From Flavobacterium aquidurense (GTDB taxonomy: Bacteria; Bacteroidota; Bacteroidia; Flavobacteriales; Flavobacteriaceae): a stretch of DNA of 64,000 bases. The notes under the pieces were generated by a model. That model made no database searches. It had not been told where the DNA came from and saw only the letters and a program-made list of their open reading frames with translations. Where the stretch lies: contig FNPS01000006.1 of assembly GCA_900107365.1 (NCBI GenBank), positions 187,452-251,451 of the forward strand, given 5' to 3'. A program made the position numbers and the translations under genes. This document shows positions 42,833 to 51,464 of the stretch, piece by piece (position 1 is the first letter of the stretch; every line of letters starts with the position of its first letter).

Positions 42833-43414
42833 TTATCCGTGAACTGTTTCGCTTTTTCCGTAATTTGTAATGATTGAGCCTTCATATTCTATCCATTCTT
42901 TCCAACGCTTGTCAACATCAACATTGTCAGCATATTTTCTTGCAAAACCTAAGAAAGTAGTATAATGTCCGGCTTCAGAAATCATTAAGTCACGATAGAA
43001 TTTGGCTAATTCTTCATCTTTTATATTTTCAGAAAGTACTTTAAAACGTTCACAGCTTCTAGCTTCAATCATTGCCGAAAATAATAAACGATCGCAAAGT
43101 GCGTCTTTTCGGCTTCCATCTTTTTTCATGAATTTAAAAAGTTCATTTACATAATGATCTTTTCTTTCTCGCCCTAAGGTCAAACCTTTTTTCTTAATAA
43201 GATCATGAACCATTTGCAAATGCTCTAGTTCTTCTCTTGCAATAACAAGCATTTCAGTTACCAATTCCTCCAATTCAGAGTTGTAAGTAACTAAGCTAAT
43301 GGCATTTGAAGCAGCTTTTTGCTCACACCAGGCATGATCCGTCAAAATTTCTTCGATATTCGATTCGACTATATTTACCCAACGAGGGTCTGTCGCTAAT
43401 TTTAATCCTAACAT
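42833..43414 (-). CDS. miaE: tRNA-(ms2io6A)-hydroxylase
   Basis: A non-haem diiron hydroxylase acting on ms2i6A37 in tRNA. The 193-residue protein has the expected ferritin-like iron ligands: NIEEILTDHAWCEQKAASNA, AREELEHLQMVH (ExxH), SAMIEARSCERFKVL and ISEAGHYTTFL (ExxH). I place the start at the ATG at 43414 (MLGLKLATDPRWV). An upstream in-frame extension to 43495 would overlap the promoter motif TAATTTTG and read as non-conserved sequence. Activity depends on O2, consistent with an aerobe. Confidence 0.9.
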   Translation of the reverse strand: MLGLKLATDPRWVNIVESNIEEILTDHAWCEQKAASNAISLVTYNSELEELVTEMLVIAREELEHLQMVHDLIKKKGLTLGRERKDHYVNELFKFMKKDGSRKDALCDRLLFSAMIEARSCERFKVLSENIKDEELAKFYRDLMISEAGHYTTFLGFARKYADNVDVDKRWKEWIEYEGSIITNYGKSETVHG

Positions 43415-43438
43415 AATTTTATAGAAAAAAGTATTATG

Positions 43439-43446
43439 CAAAATTA
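43439..43446 (-). promoter_or_regulatory. miaE promoter -7 element
   Basis: TAATTTTG on the minus strand ends 24 bp upstream of the chosen miaE start and supports it over the longer frame. Confidence 0.5.
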
Positions 43447-43528
43447 GTGTTTTTTTACGACCGAAAGTCAGCAAATATGGTGCAAATCCGCGCAAAATAG
43501 TATTATTTTGTAAGTTGAAACAAATAAA

Positions 43529-44773
43529 ATGAATCAGATCAAAAAACTTTTAATTATTGGTTTTGTTTGGCCCGAACCAAATTCGTCTGCGGCTGGTGGC
43601 AGAATGATGCAATTGATCTCTATTTTTAAGCAAAATGGATTTCAAATTACATTTGCAAGTCCGGCAATGGATAGTGATTTTATGGTTGATTTATCTGAAT
43701 TTGGAGTAGATAAAAAATCAATTGAATTAAATAATTCCAGTTTTGATGATTTTGTAATCGAATTAAATCCGGATGTTGTTTTGTTTGATCGTTTTATGAT
43801 TGAAGAGCAATTTGGCTGGCGTGTGGCCGAAAATTGTCCAAAAGCAATTCGATTATTAGATACTGAAGATTTACATTGTTTAAGAACGGCAAGGCAGAAA
43901 GCATTTAAAGAAAACAGAACTTTTGCATTGAATGATTTATTGTCAGAAGAAGTAGCAAAACGTGAAATAGCCAGTATTTTAAGATGCGATTTGTCTTTTA
44001 TAATTTCCGAATTTGAAATGAAAGTTTTGAAAGAGGTTTTTAAGATTGATTCGGATTTATTGTATTATTTGCCGTTTCTGGTTTATGAAATATCGGATCT
44101 CGATCTTTTGAAATTGCCTTTGTTTGAAGAACGCAAGAATTTTGTTTTCATTGGAAATTTTCTTCATGAACCCAATTGGAATACTGTTCAATATTTAAAA
44201 GAGTCGATTTGGCCTTTGATTAAAAAGCAATTTCCAGAAGCAGTTTTAGAAGTTTATGGTGCTTATCCTTCGCAAAAAGTGTTGCAATTGCATCAGCCTA
44301 AAAACGGTTTTTTTATTATGGGAAGAGCAGCAGATGCAAATGAAGTGGTGAAAAATGCCAGAATAGTTTTGGCACCAATTCGTTTTGGAGCGGGCTTAAA
44401 AGGAAAATTATTAGAAGCCATGCAATGTGGTACACCAAGCATAACAACAACAATTGGTTCTGAGGCAATGTATGCAAATTTACCCTGGAATGGTTTTATT
44501 TCAGATGATATAGAAACATTTGCTAAAAAAGCAGTTGAATTCTACCATGATGAAAATTTGTGGAAACAAGCTCAAAAAAATGGAGTTGCTGTTGTGAATG
44601 AGTGTTATCAGTTAAGCAAATATTCGACTGCTTTGATAACAAAGATTAATTCGCTGATGAGTGATTATGAAAGTCATCGTCTGCAAAATTTCATGGGAAG
44701 TTTGTTGCAGCATCACACCTTAAAAAGCACCAAATACATGGCAAAATGGATAGAAGCTAAAAATAAAAATTAA
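43529..44773 (+). CDS. Glycosyltransferase, GT4-like
   Basis: A 414-residue protein with a GT-B fold pattern. LLIIGFVWPEPNSSAAGGRMM is an N-terminal donor-fold start. The C-terminal nucleotide-sugar domain is clear: NFVFIGNFLHEPNW, then VVKNARIVLAPIRFGAGLKG, then LLEAMQCGTPSITTTIGSEAM, with the conserved Glu in the last pair. The sugar and acceptor cannot be read. No other polysaccharide genes lie nearby, so it is an orphan transferase. Its stop codon overlaps that of the convergent AraC gene by 4 bp. Confidence 0.85.
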   Translation: MNQIKKLLIIGFVWPEPNSSAAGGRMMQLISIFKQNGFQITFASPAMDSDFMVDLSEFGVDKKSIELNNSSFDDFVIELNPDVVLFDRFMIEEQFGWRVAENCPKAIRLLDTEDLHCLRTARQKAFKENRTFALNDLLSEEVAKREIASILRCDLSFIISEFEMKVLKEVFKIDSDLLYYLPFLVYEISDLDLLKLPLFEERKNFVFIGNFLHEPNWNTVQYLKESIWPLIKKQFPEAVLEVYGAYPSQKVLQLHQPKNGFFIMGRAADANEVVKNARIVLAPIRFGAGLKGKLLEAMQCGTPSITTTIGSEAMYANLPWNGFISDDIETFAKKAVEFYHDENLWKQAQKNGVAVVNECYQLSKYSTALITKINSLMSDYESHRLQNFMGSLLQHHTLKSTKYMAKWIEAKNKN

Positions 44774-45657
44774 GCTTCCATTTTTCCAAATCCTACCGTT
44801 TCCCGATACAACTGCGGAGAAACATCGGCATTCGTTTTAAAAAATCGACTGAAATAATGTTCATCATCATAACCTAATTCGTAAGCGATTTCTTTAACGG
44901 TTTTGTTCGTCATATATAATTCTCTTTTGGCTTCAATAATGATTCTCTCAGCAATTAGATCGGTTAGCGTTTTGTTGAAATAATTTTTGGATAATTTGGC
45001 TAAGGCTTTCGCCGAAATATTCAGCATATCTGCATAATTTCCAGCAGAATGTTTGGTTTTGAAATTGTCTTCGATAGCGTCTTTTAAATTTTGAAGAATG
45101 AAGGGTTCTTTAGAATTCGGAACCGATTTCATTTCTTCTAATTGCTGATTTTTTAATCTTGAAGCTGTAATCAAAAAGATTTTTAAATAAGAAACCAGAG
45201 ATTCATATTGCGCCAAATCAGTGTTTTGAATCTCCGTTTTCATTTGATCCAAAACCATTTTAAAAGTGGCAGAAGCTTCGTCTGTAATTTTAACAAATGG
45301 CGGTTGATAAACATTATTAAATAAAACACCGCTGCAGGAAACCTCTTTTTGATGCATGTGAATGCAGTAAAAATCGGGATGAAAGTGAATTGCAATTCCT
45401 TCGATTGGTTCGCTTACACAAAGCATAAAAGGCTGATAAGGAGAAAAGGCAAGAAGTGAATTTTCTTCAAAATGATGTTCAGCAAAATCAGCTTTTACTT
45501 TCCCTTTTCCTTTGGTAACCCAAATAAGAGAGAAAAAATTATTGCGTTGTAAATGATCAAAATGACTGTTGTCACCAAACGGAAGCAGTTTGAAAGCCAG
45601 ATTGCCTGTTTGCGGATTTATTAGTGTAAAAACATTCTGATTACTCATAATTGACAT
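44770..45657 (-). CDS. AraC family transcriptional regulator
   Basis: A 295-residue regulator. The N-terminal 160 or so residues look like a cupin sensor (FFSLIWVTKGKGKVKADFAEH). The C-terminal 100 or so form two helix-turn-helices: GNYADMLNISAKALAKLSKN and KTVKEIAYELGYDDEHYFSR, the second being the strongly conserved AraC helix. The effector is unknown. It lies 65 bp downstream of an AhpD-like gene on the same strand, suggesting that it may control that gene or be co-transcribed with it. It ends by overlapping the convergent glycosyltransferase gene by 4 bp. Confidence 0.88.
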   Translation of the reverse strand: MSIMSNQNVFTLINPQTGNLAFKLLPFGDNSHFDHLQRNNFFSLIWVTKGKGKVKADFAEHHFEENSLLAFSPYQPFMLCVSEPIEGIAIHFHPDFYCIHMHQKEVSCSGVLFNNVYQPPFVKITDEASATFKMVLDQMKTEIQNTDLAQYESLVSYLKIFLITASRLKNQQLEEMKSVPNSKEPFILQNLKDAIEDNFKTKHSAGNYADMLNISAKALAKLSKNYFNKTLTDLIAERIIIEAKRELYMTNKTVKEIAYELGYDDEHYFSRFFKTNADVSPQLYRETVGFGKMEA

Positions 45658-45722
45658 TTAATAATATAAAGATAGTCATGAATGAATTCACCACTATCTT
45701 TATAAATTGTTTTTTTGCTGAA

Positions 45723-46274
45723 TTAGTTTTGTAGTTCTAAACTTGGAACTGCTGGAAAATCAATTTCAGTATTGGCTGTATTGTTGAAATAGTTGGTTAA
45801 AACATTCAAAGCAACATGAGCAACAGTTTCTGCAATTTCAGCATCTGAGACTCCTGCATTTTTTACTGCATTTACATCTTCGTTGTTTACTAAACCATTT
45901 TTACTAACTAATGTTTTAGCAAATTGAAGAATCGCTTCTGTTTTTGCATCAGTTGAGTTTCCTGTTCTCGCCGCTTGTAAAACTTGTGGGTCGGTTTTCA
46001 ATAATTTTTCTCCAATAAAAGTATGAGCCGCAACACAGTAGTCGCATGAGTTTTTTTCTGAAATTGTTAAAGCTAATAATTCTCCGGTTTTGGCACTTAG
46101 TTTTCCGTGACTCAGAGCGCCGCTTAAGTTTAAATATCCTTCTAATACTGCCGGAGAATTTCCCATTGTTCTCATCATGTTCGGAACAACACCTAGTTTA
46201 GCTTGTACAGCGTTGAATAAATCTTTAGTTTTTCCTGTTACTTCTTCCGGGTTTAATGCTGTTAATCGTGCCAT
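45723..46274 (-). CDS. Carboxymuconolactone decarboxylase/AhpD-like protein
   Basis: A 183-residue alpha-helical protein of the AhpD superfamily. The redox motif CDYCVAAHTFIGEKL (CxxC followed by His) is intact, which argues for a peroxidase-type or disulfide-reducing activity rather than the true lactone decarboxylase. LGVVPNMMRTMGNSPAVLEGYLNLSGAL is the usual N-terminal segment. The substrate is unknown. It is upstream of an AraC regulator. A near-consensus promoter CACCTTTG lies about 45 bp upstream, next to a large palindromic repeat region. Confidence 0.85.
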   Translation of the reverse strand: MARLTALNPEEVTGKTKDLFNAVQAKLGVVPNMMRTMGNSPAVLEGYLNLSGALSHGKLSAKTGELLALTISEKNSCDYCVAAHTFIGEKLLKTDPQVLQAARTGNSTDAKTEAILQFAKTLVSKNGLVNNEDVNAVKNAGVSDAEIAETVAHVALNVLTNYFNNTANTEIDFPAVPSLELQN

Positions 46275-46424
46275 TTTATTTAATTTTTATGTTGTTATTT
46301 ATTTGTTGTCTTTTGACATTACAAAGGTGCGACGATTACAGATCTTAGAACATGGAGAATTAACGCTATGTGATGGACAATTTTCCCGAGTTGTTTTTTT
46401 GAATAAAAGAGTAACCGATTGTAA

Positions 46425-46586
46425 TTTATCCCGTAGGGATTACATGTTGGTATAAATTGTCAAGTATTATAGCTATTTGTCCCGTTAGGGACTACATATT
46501 ATTACATATTGGTGTAGTCCCTAACGGGACAAATGATCAAAATGGATGTTATTTTTTCTACCAACATGTAATCCCTACGGGATAAA
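46425..46586. repeat. Nested perfect inverted repeats
   Basis: The outer arms 46425-46452 and 46559-46586 are perfectly complementary over 28 bp (starting TTTATCCCGTAGGGATTACA). Within them lie inner arms 46475-46495 and 46514-46534, perfectly complementary over 21 bp (starting ATTTGTCCCGTTAGGGACTA). The two arm types resemble each other (TCCCGTnAGGGAyTACAT). It lies in the 414-bp gap between the AhpD-like gene and the aminopeptidase gene, which otherwise holds only a terminator. No ORF is supported. Confidence 0.9.
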
Positions 46587-46587
46587 A

Positions 46588-46623
46588 AAAATCCCCGAAT
46601 TATCTATCTGATAATCGGGGATG
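46588..46623 (-). terminator. Terminator of the M1 aminopeptidase gene
   Basis: CCCCGAATTATC and GATAATCGGGG pair with one bulge. On the minus strand the hairpin is followed by a T run. It is about 70 bp past the stop; a GACTGAAAACT-type tract lies between. Confidence 0.82.
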
Positions 46624-46688
46624 TAAAGTGTAAAAATGCAAACTGTTTATTGTTACTGTTTACTGCGACTGAAAACTGTGACTGAAAA

Positions 46689-48539
46689 CTATTTCAATAG
46701 CCCATCAACAGCCTGTACAGTTGTGGCATGATAACCTGATTTTGCTTTTTCGAAAATTTGTTTTGCCCAGGTTTTTCCTTCTGGAGTTTTTACTAATTCC
46801 TTATACAGTGACATCAATGATCCGGTTCTGCTTGTTGCAATCATAAATTGCTCTATTGCCGGATAAGCAGTTTTGTATTGATGACGAATTGCCTGAATGA
46901 ACCATTGACGTTTAATAACGAAGTTTCCGTTTTTAGTAAAACTGAATTCGTTATCGATTGTCGTCATTTCTTCAACAGTAATATCGGCAGGTAAATAGTC
47001 TATAAAATGCTGTTTTTCTGTAGTTGATTTTATTTTCTCACTTAATCCTTTAACACCAGTCGTTCTCCAATTTTTCTGAATATTATCTATTGTTGTAAAA
47101 TCTTCAGAGGAAACAGCAGTAATATTTGATGGAACTCCTGGTTTGTAAATCCAATCGTCTAATTTGATTTTGTCAGCTAGCGCTTTGTCATCTTTGATCA
47201 GATTTTCTTTTAGATATTTTACAAAATCTTCTGTTGTGATCGATTGAAAAGCATGCGCATCAAAATAGTTTTTAATAAACGGATCGAATTTTTCACGACC
47301 AACAGCCGCTTCGATTACTTTTAAAAAGTTATATCCTTTTACATAAGGAATTTGACTGATTCCATCGTCAGGATTTCTATTTGTAAGGCTCACTTTTAAT
47401 CTTGTATCAGGATTTGTAGCGCCATATTCTGCTATATTATCGTCTAAGTCTTTGCGAGTTAAAACATCCTGCATTTCAGCTTCTTTTTTGCCGAAAATTT
47501 CTTCTCCAATTCTGTGTTCAACATAAGTGGTGAAACCTTCGTTTAACCAAATATCATCCCAGGTTGCATTGGTAACTAAATTTCCGCTCCAGCTGTGGCC
47601 TAATTCGTGCGCTAATAAGCTTGTTAATGAACGATCACCCGCAATAACGCCCGGAGTTAAAAAAGTTAAGTTTGGATTCTCCATTCCGCCATAAGGAAAA
47701 CTTGGAGGTAAAACCAATACATCATAACGTCCCCAACGGTATGGGCCGTATAGTTTTTCAGCAGCGCCAACCATTTTTCCTAATTCAGCAAATTCCCAGG
47801 CAGCTTTTTTTAGTAAAGAAGGTTCTGCGTACACACCAGTCCTGTTATCTATAGCCTGAAATTCAATATCTCCAACTGCAATAGCCATTAAGTAAGACGG
47901 AATTGCTTTGTCTTGTTTAAAAGTATAAACTCCGGTATCGTTCTTTTTCTGAGGATTTACTGAAGCACTCATTACGGCCATTAAATCTTTAGGAACGGTA
48001 ACTTTTGCATTATAAGTAAAACGAATTCCCGGTGAATCCTGACACGGAATCCAGGTACGTGACCAAATGCTTTCTCCCTGAGAGAAAACAAAAGGTTTCT
48101 TTTTGTCGGCTGTCTGTTGTGGATTCAGCCATTGTAGTGCTACAGCATCTTTTGTGCTGCTATAGTAGATATTAACTTTGGTGGTATTTGGTTCGATTGT
48201 AACATGAAGCGGTTTTCCGTGGAATTCTACTGCTGTACCCAATTCAAATTTGGTTTCTTTTTCTTCGTCTCCTAAAGTTACTTTGGTAATATTTAACGTG
48301 TTTTCGTCGAAGATAATTTCATTTCCTTTACTCACATTGTCAATTGTCCAGGAAGCTTTTCCTGAGATAGTCTGCGTATCAAAATCAACTTTGATGTCGA
48401 GATCCAAATGTTTTACTACAGCAAGTGCTGGTTTAGAGAAACTGTGTTCGTCTGTAACAACTGCTGGTTTTTCGGTTTGCTCTTTTTTCTGGCAGGCGAT
48501 GGCTGTCAGGAATAAAGTTACAAGGATTAGTTTTTTCAT
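46689..48539 (-). CDS. M1 family metallopeptidase lipoprotein
   Basis: A 616-residue aminopeptidase of the leukotriene-A4-hydrolase-like M1 group. MKKLILVTLFLTAIAC is a lipoprotein signal with Cys16. The exopeptidase motif reads YGGMENP (GxMEN form). The zinc site is HELGH (311-315) with the third ligand Glu334 in LNEGFTTYVEH. The C-terminal helical domain after about residue 470 is typical. It probably trims peptides in the periplasm or at the membrane surface. It is monocistronic. Confidence 0.92.
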   Translation of the reverse strand: MKKLILVTLFLTAIACQKKEQTEKPAVVTDEHSFSKPALAVVKHLDLDIKVDFDTQTISGKASWTIDNVSKGNEIIFDENTLNITKVTLGDEEKETKFELGTAVEFHGKPLHVTIEPNTTKVNIYYSSTKDAVALQWLNPQQTADKKKPFVFSQGESIWSRTWIPCQDSPGIRFTYNAKVTVPKDLMAVMSASVNPQKKNDTGVYTFKQDKAIPSYLMAIAVGDIEFQAIDNRTGVYAEPSLLKKAAWEFAELGKMVGAAEKLYGPYRWGRYDVLVLPPSFPYGGMENPNLTFLTPGVIAGDRSLTSLLAHELGHSWSGNLVTNATWDDIWLNEGFTTYVEHRIGEEIFGKKEAEMQDVLTRKDLDDNIAEYGATNPDTRLKVSLTNRNPDDGISQIPYVKGYNFLKVIEAAVGREKFDPFIKNYFDAHAFQSITTEDFVKYLKENLIKDDKALADKIKLDDWIYKPGVPSNITAVSSEDFTTIDNIQKNWRTTGVKGLSEKIKSTTEKQHFIDYLPADITVEEMTTIDNEFSFTKNGNFVIKRQWFIQAIRHQYKTAYPAIEQFMIATSRTGSLMSLYKELVKTPEGKTWAKQIFEKAKSGYHATTVQAVDGLLK

Positions 48540-48576
48540 TTTATGAAGTATTGAATTTTGAGGATGAAATTAAATA

Positions 48577-48612
48577 AAAAATCCCGTTTTGAATAAACAA
48601 AACGGGATTTTA
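48577..48612. terminator. Terminator of the pdh genes
   Basis: AAAATCCCGTTTTG and CAAAACGGGATTTT pair. It lies between the pdhC stop and the start of the aminopeptidase gene. A dispersed ACCTTCGATTTCGATCAGG repeat (48622-48645) separates it from pdhC. Confidence 0.85.
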
Positions 48613-48621
48613 TTAAATATA

Positions 48622-48645
48622 ACCTTCGATTTCGATCAGGCTGAC
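48622..48645. repeat. Dispersed ACCTTCGATTTCGATCAG repeat, copy 2
   Basis: It matches 35108-35131 except at two positions and ends 8 bp before the pdhC stop. The same orientation relative to the plus strand is seen in both copies. Confidence 0.55.
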
Positions 48646-48652
48646 AAAAAAA

Positions 48653-50302
48653 TTATGCCAACATTGTAACCGGGCTTTCGATGTATTGTTTTAATGTTTG
48701 TAAGAACTGAGCACCAGTTGCACCATCAATTGTTCTGTGGTCACACGCTAATGATAACATCATTGTGTTTCCAGCTACAATCTGACCGTTTTTAACTACT
48801 GGTTTTTCAACAATTGCACCTACAGAAAGAATAGCAGAGTTTGGTTGGTTGATAATTGAATTGAATTCAGTGATACCAAACATTCCAAGGTTAGATACTG
48901 TAAAAGTACTTCCTTCCATTTCTTGTGGTCCTAATTTTTTGTTTTTAGCTCTTCCTGCAAGATCTCTTACTGAAGCGCCAATTTGAGATAAACTCATAGC
49001 GTCAGTGAATTTCAATACAGGAACTACTAATCCGTCTTCAACAGCTACAGCAACTCCAATGTTAACGTGGTGGTTGATGATGATAGCATCTTCTTTCCAT
49101 TGTGAGTTAATTTTTGGATGCTTTTTCAAGGCTAGAGCACAAGCTTTAATTACCATATCGTTGAAAGATACTTTTGTATCCGGAACAGTATTAATTGTCG
49201 CTCTTGCTGCCATTGCATCGTCCATGCTTACTTCGATCACTAAGTTATAGTGAGGTGCAGTAAATAATGACTCAGCAAGACGTTTTGCGATAATTTTACG
49301 CATTTGAGAGTTTTTGATCTCTTCTGTAAAAACTTCTCCAGCAGGAACAAATACTTTTGGTGCAGCAGGAGCGGCAGCTTCTTGTGGTTTAGCAGCAGAA
49401 GTTGCAGCAGGTTGTGCTTGCGCAGATGGAGTAAAGTTTTCGATATCGCTTTTTACGATACGTCCGTTTTCTCCAGAACCTTTAACCTGAGTTAATTGGA
49501 TTCCTTTGTCAGAAGCGATTTTCTTCGCTAAGGGCGAAGCTAAAATTCTTCCTCCATTTGATGAAGTATCAGCAGTTGCTTCAGTTGCTTTTTCTTCAGT
49601 TGCAGGAGCTGCTTTTTCTTCAGTTGCAGGAGCGCTTGCAGTTGTAGTACCTCCGGCAGTATAGTTATCAGCAATTCCAGTAATATCAGTTCCGGCAGGC
49701 CCGATGATAGCTAATAGACTATCAACAGGAGCTGTATTTCCTTCCTGAATTCCGATGTATAATAATGTTCCTTCATTGAAAGACTCAAACTCCATAGTAG
49801 CTTTGTCTGTTTCAATTTCTGCTAAGATATCACCTTCAGCAACAGCATCACCTACTTTTTTCAACCAGGTTGCAACTGTTCCTTCAGTCATAGTGTCGCT
49901 CAAACGAGGCATAGTTACAACTACAACACCTTTTGGTAATGCAGATGCAGCTTTTGCAGGAGCAGCAGTTTCTGTTTTTGCTTCAGCAGCCGGAGCAGCT
50001 TCCGCTTTTGGAGCTTCTGCAGCAGGAGCGTCACCACCAGCCAATAAAGCTGAAATGTCTTCTCCTTCGTTTCCAATAATTGCTAATAAGGAATCAACAG
50101 GAGCAGTTTCTCCAGCCTGAATTCCAATATGTAAAAGAGTTCCTTCGTTAAAAGATTCGAACTCCATTGTCGCTTTGTCTGTTTCAATTTCAGCAAGGAT
50201 ATCTCCTTCGCTAATTTTGTCGCCTACTTTTTTTAACCAAGTCGCTACCGTTCCTTCCGTCATAGTATCGCTCAAACGAGGCATTGTTACTTTTATCGCC
50301 AT
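48653..50302 (-). CDS. pdhC: Pyruvate dehydrogenase E2 component (dihydrolipoamide acetyltransferase)
   Basis: The core of the pyruvate dehydrogenase complex. The 549 residues contain two near-identical lipoyl domains (about 1-80 and 125-205), with lipoylated lysines in ETDKATMEF at Lys43 and Lys167. Ala/Pro/Glu-rich linkers follow, then a peripheral-subunit-binding domain (ILASPLAKKIASDKGIQL), then the catalytic domain with the DHRTIDG active-site motif near residue 522. pdhA lies 6 bp upstream on the same strand, so they form an operon. The two lipoyl domains are also near-repeats at DNA level. Confidence 0.96.
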   Translation of the reverse strand: MAIKVTMPRLSDTMTEGTVATWLKKVGDKISEGDILAEIETDKATMEFESFNEGTLLHIGIQAGETAPVDSLLAIIGNEGEDISALLAGGDAPAAEAPKAEAAPAAEAKTETAAPAKAASALPKGVVVVTMPRLSDTMTEGTVATWLKKVGDAVAEGDILAEIETDKATMEFESFNEGTLLYIGIQEGNTAPVDSLLAIIGPAGTDITGIADNYTAGGTTTASAPATEEKAAPATEEKATEATADTSSNGGRILASPLAKKIASDKGIQLTQVKGSGENGRIVKSDIENFTPSAQAQPAATSAAKPQEAAAPAAPKVFVPAGEVFTEEIKNSQMRKIIAKRLAESLFTAPHYNLVIEVSMDDAMAARATINTVPDTKVSFNDMVIKACALALKKHPKINSQWKEDAIIINHHVNIGVAVAVEDGLVVPVLKFTDAMSLSQIGASVRDLAGRAKNKKLGPQEMEGSTFTVSNLGMFGITEFNSIINQPNSAILSVGAIVEKPVVKNGQIVAGNTMMLSLACDHRTIDGATGAQFLQTLKQYIESPVTMLA

Positions 50303-50308
50303 AATATA

Positions 50309-51307
50309 TTATAGTTTATGAGGTGTAAATGGATAGTCTTCTTGTGCGTATACTACGTCGTATAATTGTTGTAATTCAGGATATGGAGATTCTTCAGCGA
50401 ATTTCACACATTCTTCAACCAAGTCTTTAACCTTTTGGTCAATTGCATCAATTTCTTCTTGTGTAGCATATTTTTGATCCATAATTACATCTAAAACTTG
50501 TGTAATAGGGTCAATTTTTTTGTATTCTTCAACCTCTTCTTTAGAGCGGTATAGTTGTGCATCAGACATAGAGTGTCCTCTGTAACGGTATGTTTTCATT
50601 TCAAGGAAAGTTGGTCCGTCTCCACGACGAGCTCTTTCGATAGCTTCTGTCATTGCTTCGGCAACTTTTACAGGATTCATTCCGTCAACTGGTCCGCAAG
50701 GCATTTCGTATCCTAAACCAAGTTTCCAGATGTCAGTGTGATTTGCAGTTCTTTCAACAGAAGTTCCCATTGCATAACCATTGTTTTCAACGATAAATAC
50801 AACTGGAAGTTTCCATAGCATTGCCATGTTGAAAGCTTCGTGTAATGAACCTTGTCTTGCAGCTCCGTCACCAAAGTAAGTCATAGTAACTCCACCAGTT
50901 TCAAAATATTTATCAGCAAAAGCTAAACCAGCTCCTACCGGAATTTGTCCACCTACGATTCCGTGACCTCCGTAAAAACGGTGTTCTTTAGAGAAAATGT
51001 GCATAGAACCTCCCATACCTTTAGAAGTTCCTGTTGCTTTTCCTAAAAGTTCAGCCATAACGCGTCTGGGATCAACTCCCATACCAATTGGCTGCACGTG
51101 GTTTCTGTAAGCAGTAATCATTTTGTCTTTGGTCAAATCCATAGCGTGCAAAGCGCCCGCTAAAACAGCTTCCTGACCATTATATAAGTGTAGAAAACCT
51201 CTAACTTTTTGTTGAATGTATAATGCTGCAAGTTTGTCTTCAAACTTTCTCCAAAGCAGCATGTCTTCGTACCACTTTAAATATACTTCTTTTGTAACTT
51301 CTTTCAT
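50309..51307 (-). CDS. pdhA: Pyruvate dehydrogenase E1 component, alpha subunit
   Basis: A TPP-dependent decarboxylase subunit of 332 residues when started at the ATG at 51307 (MKEVTKEVYLKWYEDMLLWRKFED). The 34-residue in-frame upstream extension is not conserved-looking and overlaps a probable leader, so I reject it. The TPP motif GDGAARQGSLHEAFNMAMLW, then VFIVENNGYAMGT, is intact, and the phosphorylation-loop region reads YRYRGHSMSDAQLYRSKEEV. E2 (pdhC) follows. No E1 beta or E3 gene lies here, so those are elsewhere. Confidence 0.95.
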   Translation of the reverse strand: MKEVTKEVYLKWYEDMLLWRKFEDKLAALYIQQKVRGFLHLYNGQEAVLAGALHAMDLTKDKMITAYRNHVQPIGMGVDPRRVMAELLGKATGTSKGMGGSMHIFSKEHRFYGGHGIVGGQIPVGAGLAFADKYFETGGVTMTYFGDGAARQGSLHEAFNMAMLWKLPVVFIVENNGYAMGTSVERTANHTDIWKLGLGYEMPCGPVDGMNPVKVAEAMTEAIERARRGDGPTFLEMKTYRYRGHSMSDAQLYRSKEEVEEYKKIDPITQVLDVIMDQKYATQEEIDAIDQKVKDLVEECVKFAEESPYPELQQLYDVVYAQEDYPFTPHKL

Positions 51308-51406
51308 CTGAATTCTTTCTTTTGCTAAAGTTGTTTGTGTTATCAATTGTTGCCTATAACGCAAAATAGTTTCCTCCCACAAATTTGCGCCCGAAAGGTC
51401 GGGATG

Positions 51407-51414
51407 CAAAAATA
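51407..51414 (-). promoter_or_regulatory. pdhA promoter -7 element with leader hairpin
   Basis: TATTTTTG on the minus strand precedes the pdhA start by about 100 bp. Immediately after it comes CCCGACCTTTCGGG (51391-51404), a short hairpin at the presumed 5' end of the mRNA that could stabilise or regulate the leader. Confidence 0.45.
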
Positions 51415-51464
51415 AGACATTAGATTTAAGAACTAAAATTTAAACGCTACTTTTTGGCTTTTTT

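Noticed and set aside
43415..43495. N-terminal extension of miaE
   Set aside because: It overlaps a promoter box and is not family-like.
46177..46455. Plus-strand ORF across the start of the AhpD-like gene
   Set aside because: It is antisense to that gene and runs into the palindrome region, with no coding signature.
51308..51409. N-terminal extension of pdhA
   Set aside because: It begins at a non-conserved frame start within the leader. The ATG at 51307 matches the E1 alpha N-terminus.
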